Origin: Entophlyctis helioformis
Lineage: Eukaryota; Chytridiomycota; Chytridiomycetes; Chytridiales; Chytriomycetaceae
Length of the DNA: 64,000 nt
Reading direction: 5' to 3'
NCBI GenBank assembly: GCA_025526915.1
Contig: JAHLKH010000022.1
Span: 62,001 to 126,000, forward strand
How positions within the stretch are numbered: position 1 is the stretch's first letter; every line of letters begins with the position of its first letter. Position numbers and translations under genes: made by a program. The notes under the pieces are model-generated. The model saw only the letters and a list, made by a program, of their open reading frames with translations, did no database searches and was not told where the DNA came from. Shown here in pieces: positions 33,771-43,590 of this stretch.

Positions 33771-36005
33771 ATGCGCCAACGCAGCGAGGCCGAGATTGGC
33801 GGTGTTGGCAACGGCGACGGCGGTGGTGGGACACATGGCGGGGCAGACGCCTGGCTGCCAGCTGGCGACTGGTGGTTGCTGCTGCCGTACGAGCTGCACG
33901 AGCACATCCTGCGGCTGGCCGGCCCGCTCACGTACTTTCTGTGTCGCGGGTTGCCCATGCGTCTGCCACGGCGGCTGTCGGAGGCGGCGGAGGCGGCGGC
34001 GTCATCCATGCGTCCACTTGGCGCTGACCCGCAACAGCAGCAGGAGCAGCAGCAGCACAAGGAGCAGCACGCACGGCGGCAGGTCTGGCTCGACGCCTTT
34101 GACCTCGACTGGCTGGGCGACCTTGCGCTGCTGCCGTGCGCAGCCTTGACGCCTGCCGACATGCGCCGAGTGCGGTCCCGCTCCATGTACGCCAGGCTGT
34201 GCACCGCTCTCCCGCACCACTTGGATGACGGCGTGCTGGTGCATGCCGCCCTGCACAACGCCTGGCTCGACGAGCTCGAGACGCTCGGCCTCTATATGCC
34301 GCTCGACGCCAACGCCGATGCCAACGCCGATGCCAACGCCGATGCCGATACCAACGCCGATGCAGATGCAGATGCAGATGCCGATACCAACACAGATGCC
34401 AGCACCAACTCCGCCGCCGAGATGGTACATTACAGTCGTAGACACCGCTGGTCAATGCTGCCGCGTCGCAACAAAAGCTCCAGCAGCATCAGCAGTCTGG
34501 GCAGCCGGCTGCGAGAGGTCGTGTCGCTGGCCATCAAGTTTGGGCACACGGCGCTGCTAGACCGGCTGCTGGCGCTGGGCCGCATCGCCGTGAACGATCT
34601 GCACGTCAAGCGACTCAACGACCACGCCATCGCTGTCTCGGGATGGCCGTTTCCCGCGATCCAGAGGCCCGGCCCCGAGCGCCACTCCGAGTCCGAGCGC
34701 GGCTCAGAGGACACGCTCACTCTCGCCGACACCGACACGGACACGCAAGACGAGCTGCTGCAAGCGCCGGATGATCCAGACGCCATCGTCTCGTACTCGG
34801 ACAGCGACGACGACGACAGCGAGTTTGGCGCCGTGCCGTGGTCCGATCTGGTCATGGACGCCGCCGCATCCAACGGCCACCTGGAGCTGGTCCGCTGGCT
34901 GCACAGCCACGGGTCGACGGGGTGCACAACCAACGCCATGGACCTGGCCGCCGAGCATGGGCATCTCGACGTGGTGCGGTTCCTGCACGCCTACCGCACC
35001 GAGGGATGCACGACATGGGCCATGACCGGCGCTGCCTCGAACGGCCATCTGGATGTCGTGCAGTTTCTGCACGCGAACCGGCGCGAAGGATGCTTGCCGC
35101 GCGCGCTGGACGATGCGGCTGCCGGCGGGCATTTCGACGTGGTGCAGTGGCTGCATTGGTCCGTGCCCGGCGTGCCGTCTACCACATACGCTATGGACAG
35201 CGCGGCCAAGCTGGGCCGGCTGGACATTGTGCAGTGGCTGCATGTACATCGGCAGAGCGGATGTACAGCACAAGCGATGGACAAGGCGGCGTGCGGCGGG
35301 CACCTGCATGTCGTGCAATGGCTGCACGCTGCCCGCAAGGAAGGATGCACGAGCGCTGCCATGAATGGAGCAGCTGCCAGAGGCCATCTTGCTGTCGTCC
35401 AGTGGCTGCATGCCCACCGACACGAGGGATGCACGACGGCCGCCATGGACGATGCGGCAGCCGGTGGCCATCTTCACGTCGTCCAGTGGCTGCATGCGAA
35501 CCGCTCGGAGGGATGCACCAGCAAGGCGATGGATCTGGCGGCCCGAAACAACCATCTGGCAGTTGTGCAGTGGCTGCACGCCAACCGGACCGAAGGGTGC
35601 ACGGTCCAGGCCATAGACAGAGCCGCGTCGCTCGGCCATCTCCAAGTCGTGCAGTGGCTGCACGCGAACCGGACAGAAGGATGTACAAAGAACGCGATGG
35701 ACCTTGCTGCACGCGACGGACACCTGAGCACCGTCCAGTGGCTGCACGAGCACCGCACCGAGGGATGCACCGAGTGGGCAGTCACGTACGCGGCACTCAA
35801 CTCGAACCTGCCCATGGTCGAGTGGCTGCTGGCTCACCGGCCCGCGGACGGCCTGGCGGTGCATGCGTTTGGATGCCACGACGAGCGGATCGCGCGCGTG
35901 TTGCGAGACAGCCTGACCAAGGATCGGCGACTGGCTCTTTTGCAGGAAGCCGAGAAGCTCGGATCGGCCGGCAAGCTCATGGTCGACCGATTGTCGAGAC
36001 CCTAA
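33771..36005 (+). CDS. Ankyrin-like repeat protein with chytrid-type 27-residue repeats
   Basis: A single exon of 744 residues. The N-terminus has an F-box-like segment (WWLLLPYELHEHILRLAG). A poly-Gln tract and an Asn-Ala-Asp repeat (about 34312-34400, gatgccaacgcc units) follow. From about residue 360 there are roughly twelve repeats of about 26-27 residues of the form 'AMDxAAxxGHLxVVQWLHANRTEGCT', an ankyrin-derived solenoid. The last part (ERIARVLRDSLTKDRRLALL) is a helical cap seen also in the broken paralogue at 24 kb. An F-box plus ankyrins suggests an SCF substrate adaptor, but that is inference. Repeat similarity at DNA level suggests ongoing unit exchange. Confidence 0.85.
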   Translation: MRQRSEAEIGGVGNGDGGGGTHGGADAWLPAGDWWLLLPYELHEHILRLAGPLTYFLCRGLPMRLPRRLSEAAEAAASSMRPLGADPQQQQEQQQHKEQHARRQVWLDAFDLDWLGDLALLPCAALTPADMRRVRSRSMYARLCTALPHHLDDGVLVHAALHNAWLDELETLGLYMPLDANADANADANADADTNADADADADADTNTDASTNSAAEMVHYSRRHRWSMLPRRNKSSSSISSLGSRLREVVSLAIKFGHTALLDRLLALGRIAVNDLHVKRLNDHAIAVSGWPFPAIQRPGPERHSESERGSEDTLTLADTDTDTQDELLQAPDDPDAIVSYSDSDDDDSEFGAVPWSDLVMDAAASNGHLELVRWLHSHGSTGCTTNAMDLAAEHGHLDVVRFLHAYRTEGCTTWAMTGAASNGHLDVVQFLHANRREGCLPRALDDAAAGGHFDVVQWLHWSVPGVPSTTYAMDSAAKLGRLDIVQWLHVHRQSGCTAQAMDKAACGGHLHVVQWLHAARKEGCTSAAMNGAAARGHLAVVQWLHAHRHEGCTTAAMDDAAAGGHLHVVQWLHANRSEGCTSKAMDLAARNNHLAVVQWLHANRTEGCTVQAIDRAASLGHLQVVQWLHANRTEGCTKNAMDLAARDGHLSTVQWLHEHRTEGCTEWAVTYAALNSNLPMVEWLLAHRPADGLAVHAFGCHDERIARVLRDSLTKDRRLALLQEAEKLGSAGKLMVDRLSRP

Positions 36006-36165
36006 ATGAAGGCTATTGGCTATTGGCTGTTGGCTGTTGTTGTTCGCTTGGTTGCCGATGCCACTGTTGCTGCTGCTGTTGCCCGTGGCTCTTCAATGGC
36101 GTGTTGGGCAAAGAGGGACGCTGGTGGTACCTTTCTTCTTGCTGGCGATCTGGCCAACCGGTTGA

Positions 36166-36923
36166 ATGGCTGGCGATGGCCACGACGGCGATGCTCCCGA
36201 CCGGTACAGCATGTATCCAGACCTGATGCTTGAGGCACCGCGGCCACGCAGGCTGTACGGCTTCGACTGGCAGGCCGGCTATGTCTCGCCGTTCAGAGAA
36301 ACACCCGCACACACCATCGCTGCCATCGGCCTGTTCCTCTCGGACCACATCGCCCACAGCACATCCACTACGGACAGCAGCAGCAGCAGAAGCCGATCCC
36401 GCCAGCGGCCGCACTGGACCATCAGCGACCTTGGCTGCGGCACTGGCACGGTGCTGTACGGCCTGGCGCAACAGGACTGGGCTGTGGCACTGGTCCGGTC
36501 AGGCGGCTTGCGGTTCGCTGGCATCGACCTTGACCTCGCCCTGCTGCAGGAAGCCGCGCACACGCATCCCGACATGGCCAGCGTCGATCTCTGGCACGGC
36601 GACATGCTGTCGAGCGATGCGCTGGTGCGGGTCGGTCCTGCGCCACACGCCGCTGCTGCCGAGAACGCACAGGCGGCGCAGACGGTGACGGCTGCCGACT
36701 GATCAGGTCGACTGACGTGCTGGTGTTCTACTTGCTACCAGAAGCGATCCGCAGGATGGCGCTGCTGCTGCAGGATGTGCTGGACGCTGGCACGCTGGTC
36801 GTCAGCATCAAGTGGGCGATCCCTGCCTACCAGCTGCATGCGTCCACCGTCATCACTGAACACGACGGCGGTTTCTGGTCGTACCAGAGTCCGCTCGTTG
36901 CCACCAATACAGACAGAAGTTAG
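36166..36923 (+). CDS. Class I SAM-dependent methyltransferase, FAM173/ATPSCKMT-like
   Basis: The first exon, from ATG 36166, carries motif I ISDLGCGTGTVLYGLA and the acidic residue loop FAGIDLDLALLQEA, then WHGDM. A second exon, after an acceptor near 36706, carries STDVLVFYLLPEAIRRMALL and GTLVVSIKWAIP. The latter matches the 'adVv.lYLLPe....l...L..G..vVS..f' region of FAM173-type lysine methyltransferases (mitochondrial ATP synthase c-subunit or related substrates). It ends at TAG 36921-36923. The donor is uncertain: several GT sites around 36625-36690 exist and none was clearly best. Substrate unknown. Confidence 0.6.
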
Positions 36924-36949
36924 CTGTAAAAGCATACGTTTCGTGTGGC

Positions 36950-38608
36950 ATGTCCGTGTCTGGTCTGGATCTGTCGTCGTTGCAGATTACGTCCACGGCC
37001 GTGGCGGGAAGCAGCGACGCCCACAGCCATGGGGCTCATAGCCAGAAGCAGCGGCCGCACCAGCCGACGCGAGCTGGCCACCCACAGCAGCGCAGCGCGG
37101 CCGTCCCCGCATCGCCCCCGCCGCACTCTGCCCACAGCCAAGCGTCGCAGCAACCGTACATGCCCGCGTTCTTGCAGGAAACCGCGTCGCCCGCATTGTC
37201 GGCCAGCTCGGCGTTCAAGCAGCACCAGCAGCACCAGACGATGGCAGGACCGCCGACCTTTGAGCTCAAGGTGCCGCTGCACCACATCAGCCAGCATGCC
37301 GCGCACTCGGCGTCCCCAGCCCAGTCGCGCTCGGCGTCCCGGCTGTCCACATCGTCGGCAACGGGCATGTCGGGGCCATCGCACCACATGCGGTCGGCCA
37401 AAGACGCGGATCTCAGTCCCAACACGCGCATGCTGCTCAAAAGCAAGTATTCCGCAGCGACACGCTCAGCACTCATACATGCATGCACGCATCCGCCTAC
37501 TGCTGACGCCTGCTGATACGGGCATTGCCGCACACTGCTGTTAGGTATGATGCGATCTCCAAACTGTCGTACTCGCAGCAACGCTTTCTGGACGGTCTTG
37601 TCAGCGGTACGTGCCCGTTCTCAACCGTGAGCATGCCGACCAGACGCTCAGTTTCACACTCACACTCTCCTCTACCAGATGCAGGATCGTTACCGCCGAG
37701 ACCAACAGCCAGCATGCACCAGCAGCCAGGCACAGCGTCGCCCTATCCATACACGCATGGTGCAGCGACACCGTCCCACGCCGCCAGCGACCGCGACCGC
37801 GACGGCAGCGTGGCAGGCGACGCGCGCAACACGCCTGACATGGACATGTTGTCGCGGCTCGCGTTCCACATGACGCCTGACCAGCGGACCGCAGCGCGTG
37901 CGGCCGAGCTCGCCGAATGGCGGTCCAAGCCGGGCATACGCACGCTCGAGCAGATCAAGCAGACCGGCTCGTACGAGCCTGAACGGTTCCGCACACGTCC
38001 GCTGAGTGCGTCGCCTGGCCACTGTGTGTGTGTGAGCGTGAGGTCGTGATGGGAAGGAGTGACTGACACGCGCGCACATGTGTGCGTGTGTGTGTGGTGC
38101 CATATAGAGAATATGGATACGGAGAAACAGCGGTTCCAGGATCTGCTGGAAGGGGTTGAAGCGCCAAAGGACTCACTCAAGGCGCCGCGGAGACGAGTGC
38201 AGGCTGATATGCAGGGCAGTGGCAGTGACGAGATGGGTGATGGGCACGGCAGTACGGCGATAGGCCGGATCTTGACGAGTTTGTCATGTGTAAGCAGTGT
38301 TGCATGTGCATGTGCATGGCGCCAGTTGGTTGGCTGATACTGGCGGTGGCAGTGCAACAGGAGATTGCCGAGAGACGGCAATGGCTGGATGACATGATCG
38401 CGTTGGGACGTGGCGACCAGTTCAAGCGGCAGATTCAGGCAGAGATCGCGCTGGTAAACATATATGGCTATCCAAGCATGTTGGTGTACAGCCAGCAGCA
38501 AACTAACGCCAGAGTGGGCATGTTCAGCGCGTGTCGCGGCTGGAGCAGATCCACAAAGAGCGGCTCAAGCAGGAATCAGGCGGTGCGGCCGCTATCCATG
38601 CCACGTGA
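36950..38608 (+). CDS. UPF0193 family protein (C22orf23/EVG1 homologue)
   Basis: Exon 1, from ATG 36950, is His/Gln/Ser-rich and ends NTRMLLKSK. Exon 2 gives YDAISKLSYSQQRFLDGLVS, exon 3 ends with GIRTLEQIKQTGSYEPERFR, and exon 4 has MDTEKQRFQDLLEG. Later exons give EIAERRQWLDDMIALGRGDQ and RVSRLEQIHKERLKQE. This order and spacing is that of UPF0193 proteins, which occur mainly in organisms with motile cilia; function is unknown. Near 38255 a one-base gain would turn the local sequence into PDLDEFVM, closer to the family ('RFEELV'), so a missing base is possible there. It converges with gamma-tubulin. Confidence 0.8.
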
Positions 38609-38919
38609 TCAGCCGCATTCACACAAAACACCTGAGCAGTCATGGCTGGATAAAAGGGGATACGTTCAATAGGAAGGACGAGTAGAAGAAGGAAACGGCA
38701 TGAATCAACGAATCAACAGGAAAGCACCGGCGAGACTCAGCCAAGGCGCGACGTCAGATCGGCCAGCTGTGCACTTGCCGTGGATGGCCTGCTGGACTGC
38801 GGACCAAGACCCGTGACGGGGCTTGCACCCTAGAGTAGATCCCGCCAATGAACCGCGTCGAGCAGATGCACACGTCAGTCTTGGGCTTTCAAAGGCAGAC
38901 ACACAGAAGGTGCGGCAAA
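38609..38919. other. Intergenic region between convergent genes
   Basis: About 310 bp between the UPF0193 stop and the gamma-tubulin stop. No gene is seen; both transcripts must terminate here. Confidence 0.5.
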
Positions 38920-41078
38920 TCAGAGCCGTACCCATGTGGCATAGTCTGGGCTTTCACACGCCTCGTACTCGGCAATCAGCTGCTGGACAACCTCTCTGCA
39001 GACAAGCCACGTGTGTCAGATCCATCACGCGCCAAGACCCACACAGCACACAACACGAGCAATACTGCTACAATCCAGCATACCGTGACGAGTCAAACTC
39101 CTCGAGCATGTCAACGCCAGAGGTTGTCTCGCGCTTGTACTGCTCCAAGAACGCATTGCGCTTGCGGAGCCGGTCGTACTGGTCAAGAATGCGTCTGAAC
39201 AGCTGCACAAGCAAAAGTCTGTCAGTACCATGCCGACATGTCAACGCAACGGCAATACTCGTTGCTCACATTTGCGATGCTGGTGTGGTTGGCGAGCATC
39301 AGTCCCGACACGCGGTGGGGAGTCTGCACATAGGGACTCTTGCGTGACAGGGCCACCTGGATACTGGCTGGACCCCAAGGAATGAACTGTGCCAGACGAC
39401 GCTCGCGGATGCGCAGCAGCGACTTGTGCACCTCGGTGGGATCTGCCTCGCCCTGGATGATGTTGAGGATCGAGATGTAGCAGGACCGCTTGGACTGGAT
39501 GGTCGACACCATTTTGTTGTTGGGCTGCAGCAGACGGCGCATGACATCCAGAACCGTGGTCTTGCGGATGCTCTTGGTCTGGTTGTCCAGGTGCAGCAAG
39601 AGAGTCGTCAGACGAGATGGGCATCGGCAAGTGCGAGAGAGGCTGCAGACTCACCTTGTCCGCTTGATCGCTTGTAAACGGCGTGTAGCTTGTCATGAGG
39701 TAGTGGCATCGCGGCGTGGGAATGAGCGACGCAATGAGGCCCACGAGGTCGTTGTTCATGTATCCAGGATAGCGGAGCGTGGTTGTGCTTGCGCTCATGA
39801 CCGTGGACACCTGCCACGGAGGGGATTGCACATGTCAGACCATGACCAAGAGGTGCGGTGAGATGGAGAGAAGGAGGATGCGATCGTACCAGCTGGTTTG
39901 TCTGAGCAAACGTCGGGTTCTGGATGTGCAGCATATCCGAGGCAATGCGGTTGAGAGCAGCATTGTCCAGCACGACCTGAGACGGATGGATCGCGCACGG
40001 ACACGGTCAGCACATACAGCATGCCGACAGAAGCAGCCAGCGACCAGACACTCACGACCGAGTCGGCGTTGTTGGTCAGACGCTTGAGAGAGAGCATCGA
40101 GTTGTATGGCTGCACGACGACATCGCTCGTCTCGGAGTTATTGGGAAAGACCGAGTAGGTCTGGATGAGCTTCTTGGGATACCTGTCGTTGAGGCACTCG
40201 AGCATGTACGATCCGAGGCCAGATCCAGTGCCGCCGGCGATCGAGTGCAGGAACATGAATCCCTGCCACGGCCCAGTCGGAGCCACGCACGGTCAGACAC
40301 GTATGGCCAGACACGCAGACACGTATGGTCAGACACATACCTCGAGCGAGTCGGAGCCGTCGGCCTCTCTGTCGACCATCTCCATGATCTGCTCCGAGAA
40401 CTGCTCGCCCTGCGAGTAGCCGTGGGCCCAGTTGTTTCCGGCACCGCCGCCCTCCTTGGACACCATGATGTTCTCTGGGTTGAACAGGTTGGCGTAGGGC
40501 GACTGCAGGATGTTGTTGATGACCTGCATGGAGGGGAGGCAGCCAACAGCCAGTCGTCAGTCGTCAGCCAGGCTGCAGCCAGACAAGCAGGCGACGGGCC
40601 ACTGCGCAGGTGGCAAGCGTGCCTGCATGGACAAGGCCGGCACGACGTACTCGAGGCTCCAGGTCGATGAGGATGGAGCGGGGGATGTAGTGCTCGTCGT
40701 CGGCCTGTCGTGGCAGATGCGGCTGTCAGTGCATAGAAGGCAGGCAGGCAGCAGGCAGGCACGCAGCCACGCCCACCTGGTAGAAGAAGACGTCCTTGCG
40801 GTCGCCGCTGCCCTCGGTCGCAAAGTCCTCGAGGATGCCGTCGGGGCGGATGCCGTGCTCGGCGCAGAGCATCGACCAGAACTCCTGCCCGACTGCGCGC
40901 AGTGTGAGCAGCGTGTGAGCGCGTGTGGGCAAGCGTGCCTGCAGCAGGTGTCCAGCTACTGCCAGCCTGCTACTGCCAGCCAGCTACTGCCACCGCAACT
41001 GCCAGCAGCCAAGCCACAGCGGCACCCACTCTGGTTGCCGCACTGGCCCGCCTGCAGCGTGATGATCTCGCGTGGCAT
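38920..41078 (-). CDS. TUBG: Gamma-tubulin
   Basis: Starts [16 protein letters not shown] at 41078 and ends [24 protein letters not shown] at 38920. About eight exons carry all tubulin landmarks: [20 protein letters not shown] (split by an intron), [16 protein letters not shown], the GTP-binding loop [51 protein letters not shown] and [35 protein letters not shown] and [20 protein letters not shown] are the gamma-specific blocks. It nucleates microtubules at the spindle pole and, in zoosporic fungi, at the basal body. The first exon is only 46 nt. No frame breaks were found. Confidence 0.96.
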
Positions 41079-41272
41079 TTGCGGCCTTGGACGTGTCTGC
41101 GCCAAGGGGCAGGTAATTGATATCGTTCCCATTGAGCACCCTGTGCCGGCACCTGATTGGTCGGCTGGTTTGCCTCGAATTTTGTTCAATTTGGCATCCA
41201 ATTTCCAATCTTTTTGAATCCAATTTCATATTCTTGTCCGAATTCCCAGTCACTCTGAGCAGCCTGCAGCCG
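41079..41272. promoter_or_regulatory. Gamma-tubulin upstream region with CCAAT box
   Basis: This AT-richer 190-bp stretch contains a CCAAT box on the minus strand (attgg at 41156-41160), about 80 bp upstream of the gamma-tubulin ATG. A possible plus-strand membrane-protein gene starts at its other end. Confidence 0.4.
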
Positions 41273-41754
41273 ATGCCTTCTCAAGTCGTGGTCGCTTTGG
41301 CGCTGGCTTGTGGACTGCTGAGCCTGTCCAGGGGCAGCAGTTGTCTGCGTGTTGGTAGTGTCACGAAGGACTGTCCTTCGACTGCCTGTTGCAGCTGTTG
41401 GCCTTCTGCGTCCAGTCGGCGCACTTGTGCGTGCTGCTGGGGCTGCCTGCTGCAATGTCCGAACAGTCAACGTCACAGCCGACACAGACGCACTGGCATC
41501 TGCTGCTGCTGGTGTCTTCCGCTTGCTTGGTGCTCCACGGCGGCTGGCTGTTGGCGTGGCAGCTACAGCAACGGCTGGCTCTCCAGGCTCGCCGTAACGT
41601 CCTTGCCGTCGTCGAGATTGTCAAGGCACACAGTGTCAACAGAGTCGCAACTGTTGACAGCCATCGCACAAGAGGCAGACGAGCTCACCAACAAGGACGT
41701 GGATGGATCACTCAGCGTATCGTTGAGCTGCTGCGTGTCGTCGAGCTGCTGTAA
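41273..41754 (+). CDS. Possible small membrane protein (low confidence)
   Basis: ATG 41273 opens a hydrophobic start (MPSQVVVALALACGLLSL). If an intron removes about 41347-41390 (ending gttgcag), a second exon adds LLAFCVQSAHLCVLLGLPA and HWHLLLLVSSACLVLHGGWL, two likely membrane helices. The reading then becomes uncertain; a Ser/Cys-rich or an Arg-rich end are both possible. I recognise no family. Splice sites are weak, so this is only a candidate. Confidence 0.25.
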
Positions 41755-43145
41755 GGCCTCGTGCTTGGCTTGGTCTGACTTTGAGAACTGTCGAGGCGAT
41801 ACACACAGAATGCCTGCAGCAATTCTGCTCACTCATGTCAACCTGTCCTGGCTGCCTTTGTGTACACAGCAAGGTCGCAGCGACGAGTGTCTTTGCAACA
41901 GCCAGCAGCGCAGGTGACCAGCAAGTCTTGCATTCAAGGCACGATGCCGTCGCACCCCGTCATCCACAGCCAACAGCCACGCCCACCTGACTTGTCAGCA
42001 TGCCCGCGAATGCAATGACGAGCAGCATGCACAGTCTCGGTCAACAACAAAGGGCTGATCGACTGCAGGCTGCAAAGAACAAGTCGCCCCAGACCTGCTG
42101 GCGACTGAAGTCAACAGCATCCAAAGTCGGCAATGAAGACACTGAGCCCAAGGAGAAACTCGCCTTGCACCATCATCACAAGAAAGTGCGACACATTTGT
42201 GAGATCTGGGATGACTACTCGGTCAAAGATTGGAGGATTGCCATGGTGTTGGTTGGCAATCTCTGTTCCAAAGAGCCGGATAGTGATATGGCGCATCTCA
42301 GTACTGCTCAGAGCACAAAGGAGGACTGGACATCAGGCTGGAGGTATTCACACGGATGAGATCTAGCAATTCCATGCGTACTTGGTGATTCCAACTGCGG
42401 CATGGACCCTATGAACAAAGCTGGATGGGCAACCAGTGCTGTGGCTACCATGCCAACACCCAAACCCCGTTGAGCATCAAGCAAGTCTTTGGTTGCTCAT
42501 TCAACCAAGGCATCCAGGTCTGCTATGGCACGGTTGTCTCTGCAGCACGCAAAAGAGTGCCGGCTGGATGCAAAGAGCGCCAGTTGAGCCTGCCACAGGA
42601 AGGAGAGCTCTTGGTGTGCCACCGAGTGGCCATCAAGCCACCACCTCCAAGATGGGCTGCATCAATGCCATCTGTTCACTGATCAGAGTGACTGTGTATC
42701 CATGAATATTCAAGTTGAGTTTGGTGTCAACTGATCAGATATCAAGGCGAGCCAGCTGCGCATGCTCATCGACAAGAGCACACGCCTCGTGCCAGACTCA
42801 CCGCCGAGGCCAGCTTGCCATCCACGACTGCGCTTGTGGAGGATGAGGCATGGTGATCTTTTGCAATCAACACTCCAGATCAACGCGTTCATGTGCCTGG
42901 GTCGCGTTTTGGTGACGCGCCACTGATCATGAATCAAACATTGCAAATCTCCGACACACAGATGTGATCATCTGTGGCAGTCGCAACAACACGGCCGCTG
43001 TGTTTGTCATAAAGAGAGCGGTTGGCCCGTCTGTTGTTGCTCGACCATCCACATACACTGATACATTTTTGACGAGACTCCCTGTCGCTCATTGCCCTCT
43101 TCAGCACACCCTTGCCTGTCCATAACGCAACCCCATACACACATA

Positions 43146-43187
<42 letters not shown>

Positions 43188-43261
43188 CGCACAATCACGC
43201 ACGCACAACCACACACACGCACACACAAGCACACGCACAACCGCGCACACACGAGCACGAC
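41755..43261. other. 1.5-kb region without a recognisable gene
   Basis: Open frames are short and none resembles a known protein. The end of the region is a CA microsatellite and degenerate cacacgcacaa repeats (43134-43260) directly before the ATG of the nuclease-Fanzor gene. The region may hold the left flank or promoter of that element. Confidence 0.4.
43134..43260. repeat. CA microsatellite and degenerate CA-rich repeats
   Basis: The sequence acacatacacacatacacac passes into an uninterrupted CA run and then into CACACG/ACGCACAA units. Confidence 0.9.
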
Positions 43262-43406
43262 ATGGGGGTCCCTGCGGTTGTTTCGTGTGTGGTGGAGAAT
43301 GGCGGCGGCAGCGTACACAAGGACGTGCCCTGGTCCTTGGTGTCAAAGCTTGTGCTTGGCAGCGCACGACTGTCACAAGATCCAAGCGACACCAACACGG
43401 CCACAC
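43262..43406 (+). CDS. First exon piece of the FEN/XRN-like nuclease-Fanzor gene (interrupted)
   Basis: This exon starts [16 protein letters not shown], like the conserved 'MGVPxFF' or 'MGI.GL' start of XRN and FEN/XPG 5'-nucleases, whose N-terminal residues take part in the active site. It breaks off after 145 nt at the left target duplication (cacac, 43402-43406) of the chromovirus. The frame stays open only two codons into the LTR. The other half of the same exon resumes at 50010, and its phase (1 nt + 2 nt) fits exactly. The start codon was chosen because it follows the CA repeat and begins the nuclease-like motif. Confidence 0.6.
43402..43406. other. Left target-site duplication (cacac)
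   Basis: Five bases directly before the LTR TG; the identical cacac follows the other LTR at 50005-50009. Confidence 0.92.
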
Positions 43407-43590
43407 TGTAGCACTGGGCCTCCAGACGGGCTTGCCGGCTGGTTGCAGGGGCAGTGAGTATGCACGCGAGGAAGGGCGGGCAGACGACTGCAAGAACGGG
43501 GGCAACCAGAGCGGGGGACGCGGCCGGGTGATGTCTGTCCGGTCACGTGGGTCACGTGGATCACGTGACCGCGACCGAGCATCCGTTACA
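43407..43590 (-). repeat. 3' LTR of the chromovirus (184 bp)
   Basis: It starts (minus strand) TGTAACGGATGC and ends GTGCTACA. It contains three closely spaced cacgtg E-box-like palindromes (tcacgtgggtcacgtggatcacgtga, 43543-43568). Compared with the 5' LTR it lacks a 72-bp insertion and differs at few other bases (for example t/c in gccggg[t/c]gatg). Confidence 0.92.
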
